Positions 63,427 through 64,000 of a DNA stretch of 64,000 nt are shown here, piece by piece (the first letter of the stretch is position 1; the number at the start of each line of letters is the position of its first letter). The notes beneath the pieces are model-generated. The model saw nothing but the letters and a program-made list of their open reading frames with translations. It was not told the origin of the DNA and did not search any database. The stretch comes from Pseudomonas allokribbensis (GTDB lineage Bacteria; Pseudomonadota; Gammaproteobacteria; Pseudomonadales; Pseudomonadaceae), in assembly GCF_014863605.1 (NCBI RefSeq), contig NZ_CP062252.1, positions 4,163,001 to 4,227,000 of the forward strand, in the 5' to 3' direction. The position numbers and the translations under genes were made by a program.

Positions 63427-64000
63427 TTATCCCGTTGCAGTTTGTAACACCTGCGGGTTGGCGTGGAAAAACACGTGTTCGCGCACCGGTCCGACGGCGA
63501 CTTCACCGATTTCCTCATAGCCCTGACGCTTGTAAAACTCCAGGTAGCGCGGGTTGCCGGTATCGAGGATCACCCCTTGGGAGCTTTCGTCCACCGCGCA
63601 CCAGTTGTGCACCGCTTGCAACAGTTGTTCGCCGAAGTGTTTGCCCTGAAATTGTGGATGCACGCCCAGCAGCGGCAGCATGTGTACCGAATCGGTCGGC
63701 ACGCAGGCTTCAACGGCGGCGTGATATTCCAGATAACGCCGGGTGCAGCGAAAACCGGTGCTCAACACCATGCGCAGACGCCAGGCCCAACTCTCGGTGA
63801 CACCCAGACGTCGTTGCGGCGGTGCGATCAGGGCGATGCCGATCAAGCGATCGTTGACCAACAGGCCGATGGCCGGCAGATCCTGCAGAAAATGCTGTTT
63901 GACCAGTTCCCGCACCGTGGCACGCACCCTTTGTTCGTAGCCCGGGCGTTCGGCCTCGAACAGATAAGCGAAGGTCGGCTCATGACGGTAAGCCTGATAC
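63427..64000 (-). CDS. GNAT family N-acetyltransferase (5' end outside window)
   Basis: The frame remains open to the right edge (YRHEPTFAYLFEAERPGYEQ precedes the first in-frame GTG at 63927), so the start lies beyond the window and at least 190 residues are encoded. GNAT features: LLVNDRLIGIALIAPP, then the acetyl-CoA site in LPLLGVHPQFQGKHFGEQLL, and ILDTGNPRYLEFYKRQGYEE. Divergence and substrate cannot be judged. It follows the same direction as tamAB, ending 66 bases before the tamA start. Confidence 0.85.
   Translation of the reverse strand, partial: YQAYRHEPTFAYLFEAERPGYEQRVRATVRELVKQHFLQDLPAIGLLVNDRLIGIALIAPPQRRLGVTESWAWRLRMVLSTGFRCTRRYLEYHAAVEACVPTDSVHMLPLLGVHPQFQGKHFGEQLLQAVHNWCAVDESSQGVILDTGNPRYLEFYKRQGYEEIGEVAVGPVREHVFFHANPQVLQTATG

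Overview
The window is chromosomal DNA of a Pseudomonas, most likely of the P. fluorescens group. The evidence is the GC-rich codon use, the fused nuoCD within a complete nuoA-N operon, the order cysS-glnS-ppiB-lpxH, the DUF2790 and PtrA-like small proteins beside czcCBA, and a REP-type inverted repeat. I saw no tRNA, rRNA, CRISPR array, insertion sequence or prophage.

Layout. 1-5110: 3' end of purB, ribosomal oxygenase roxA, a GNAT acetyltransferase, an orphan secretin-like exported protein, and isocitrate lyase aceA. 5656-20591: the 13-gene respiratory complex I operon, interrupted only by a strong hairpin between nuoF and nuoG. 20658-22147: a GNAT gene and a HigBA-type toxin-antitoxin pair. 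22307-32676: a metal-response block with an OprD-family porin, two small exported PtrA-like proteins, the czcCBA heavy-metal efflux operon and the divergent czcRS two-component system. A 15-16 bp motif (ATTACA-N5-GTTA) recurs upstream of the porin, the PtrA-like gene and czcC and may be the CzcR/CopR-type operator that joins them.

33061-36285 is the most unusual part. It holds a 42-codon gene with a perfect Shine-Dalgarno sequence, a hairpin, a stand-alone YcaO enzyme, a two-part SAM methyltransferase and a proline-iminopeptidase-like hydrolase; the last three overlap by 4 bp. This is the architecture of a ribosomally made, post-translationally modified peptide (RiPP) pathway. The putative precursor lacks Cys and has a long acidic C-terminal half, so the modified core may be N-terminal, with a follower as in bottromycin. 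I do not recognise the product.

36329-44375: a six-gene ABC importer matching the order glpSTPQUV of the Rhizobium glycerol transporter. It is divergent from an AcoR-type sigma-54 activator, with a good -24/-12 promoter and four phased TGAACA repeats between them. The two ATPases carry complementary degenerate motifs. 44620-51554: uppP, an MFS transporter, cysS, glnS, ppiB and lpxH. 51595-56365: a MarR-regulated EmrAB/outer-membrane tripartite efflux operon; one of two perfect CTGCCTAGGCAG palindromes fills the promoter spacer. 56521-57843: an HdeD-like membrane protein fused to what looks like a permuted papain-fold domain. 57962-63360: tamA-tamB for outer-membrane assembly. A partial GNAT gene runs off the right edge.

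All functions are inferred from sequence reading alone; no database search was possible.
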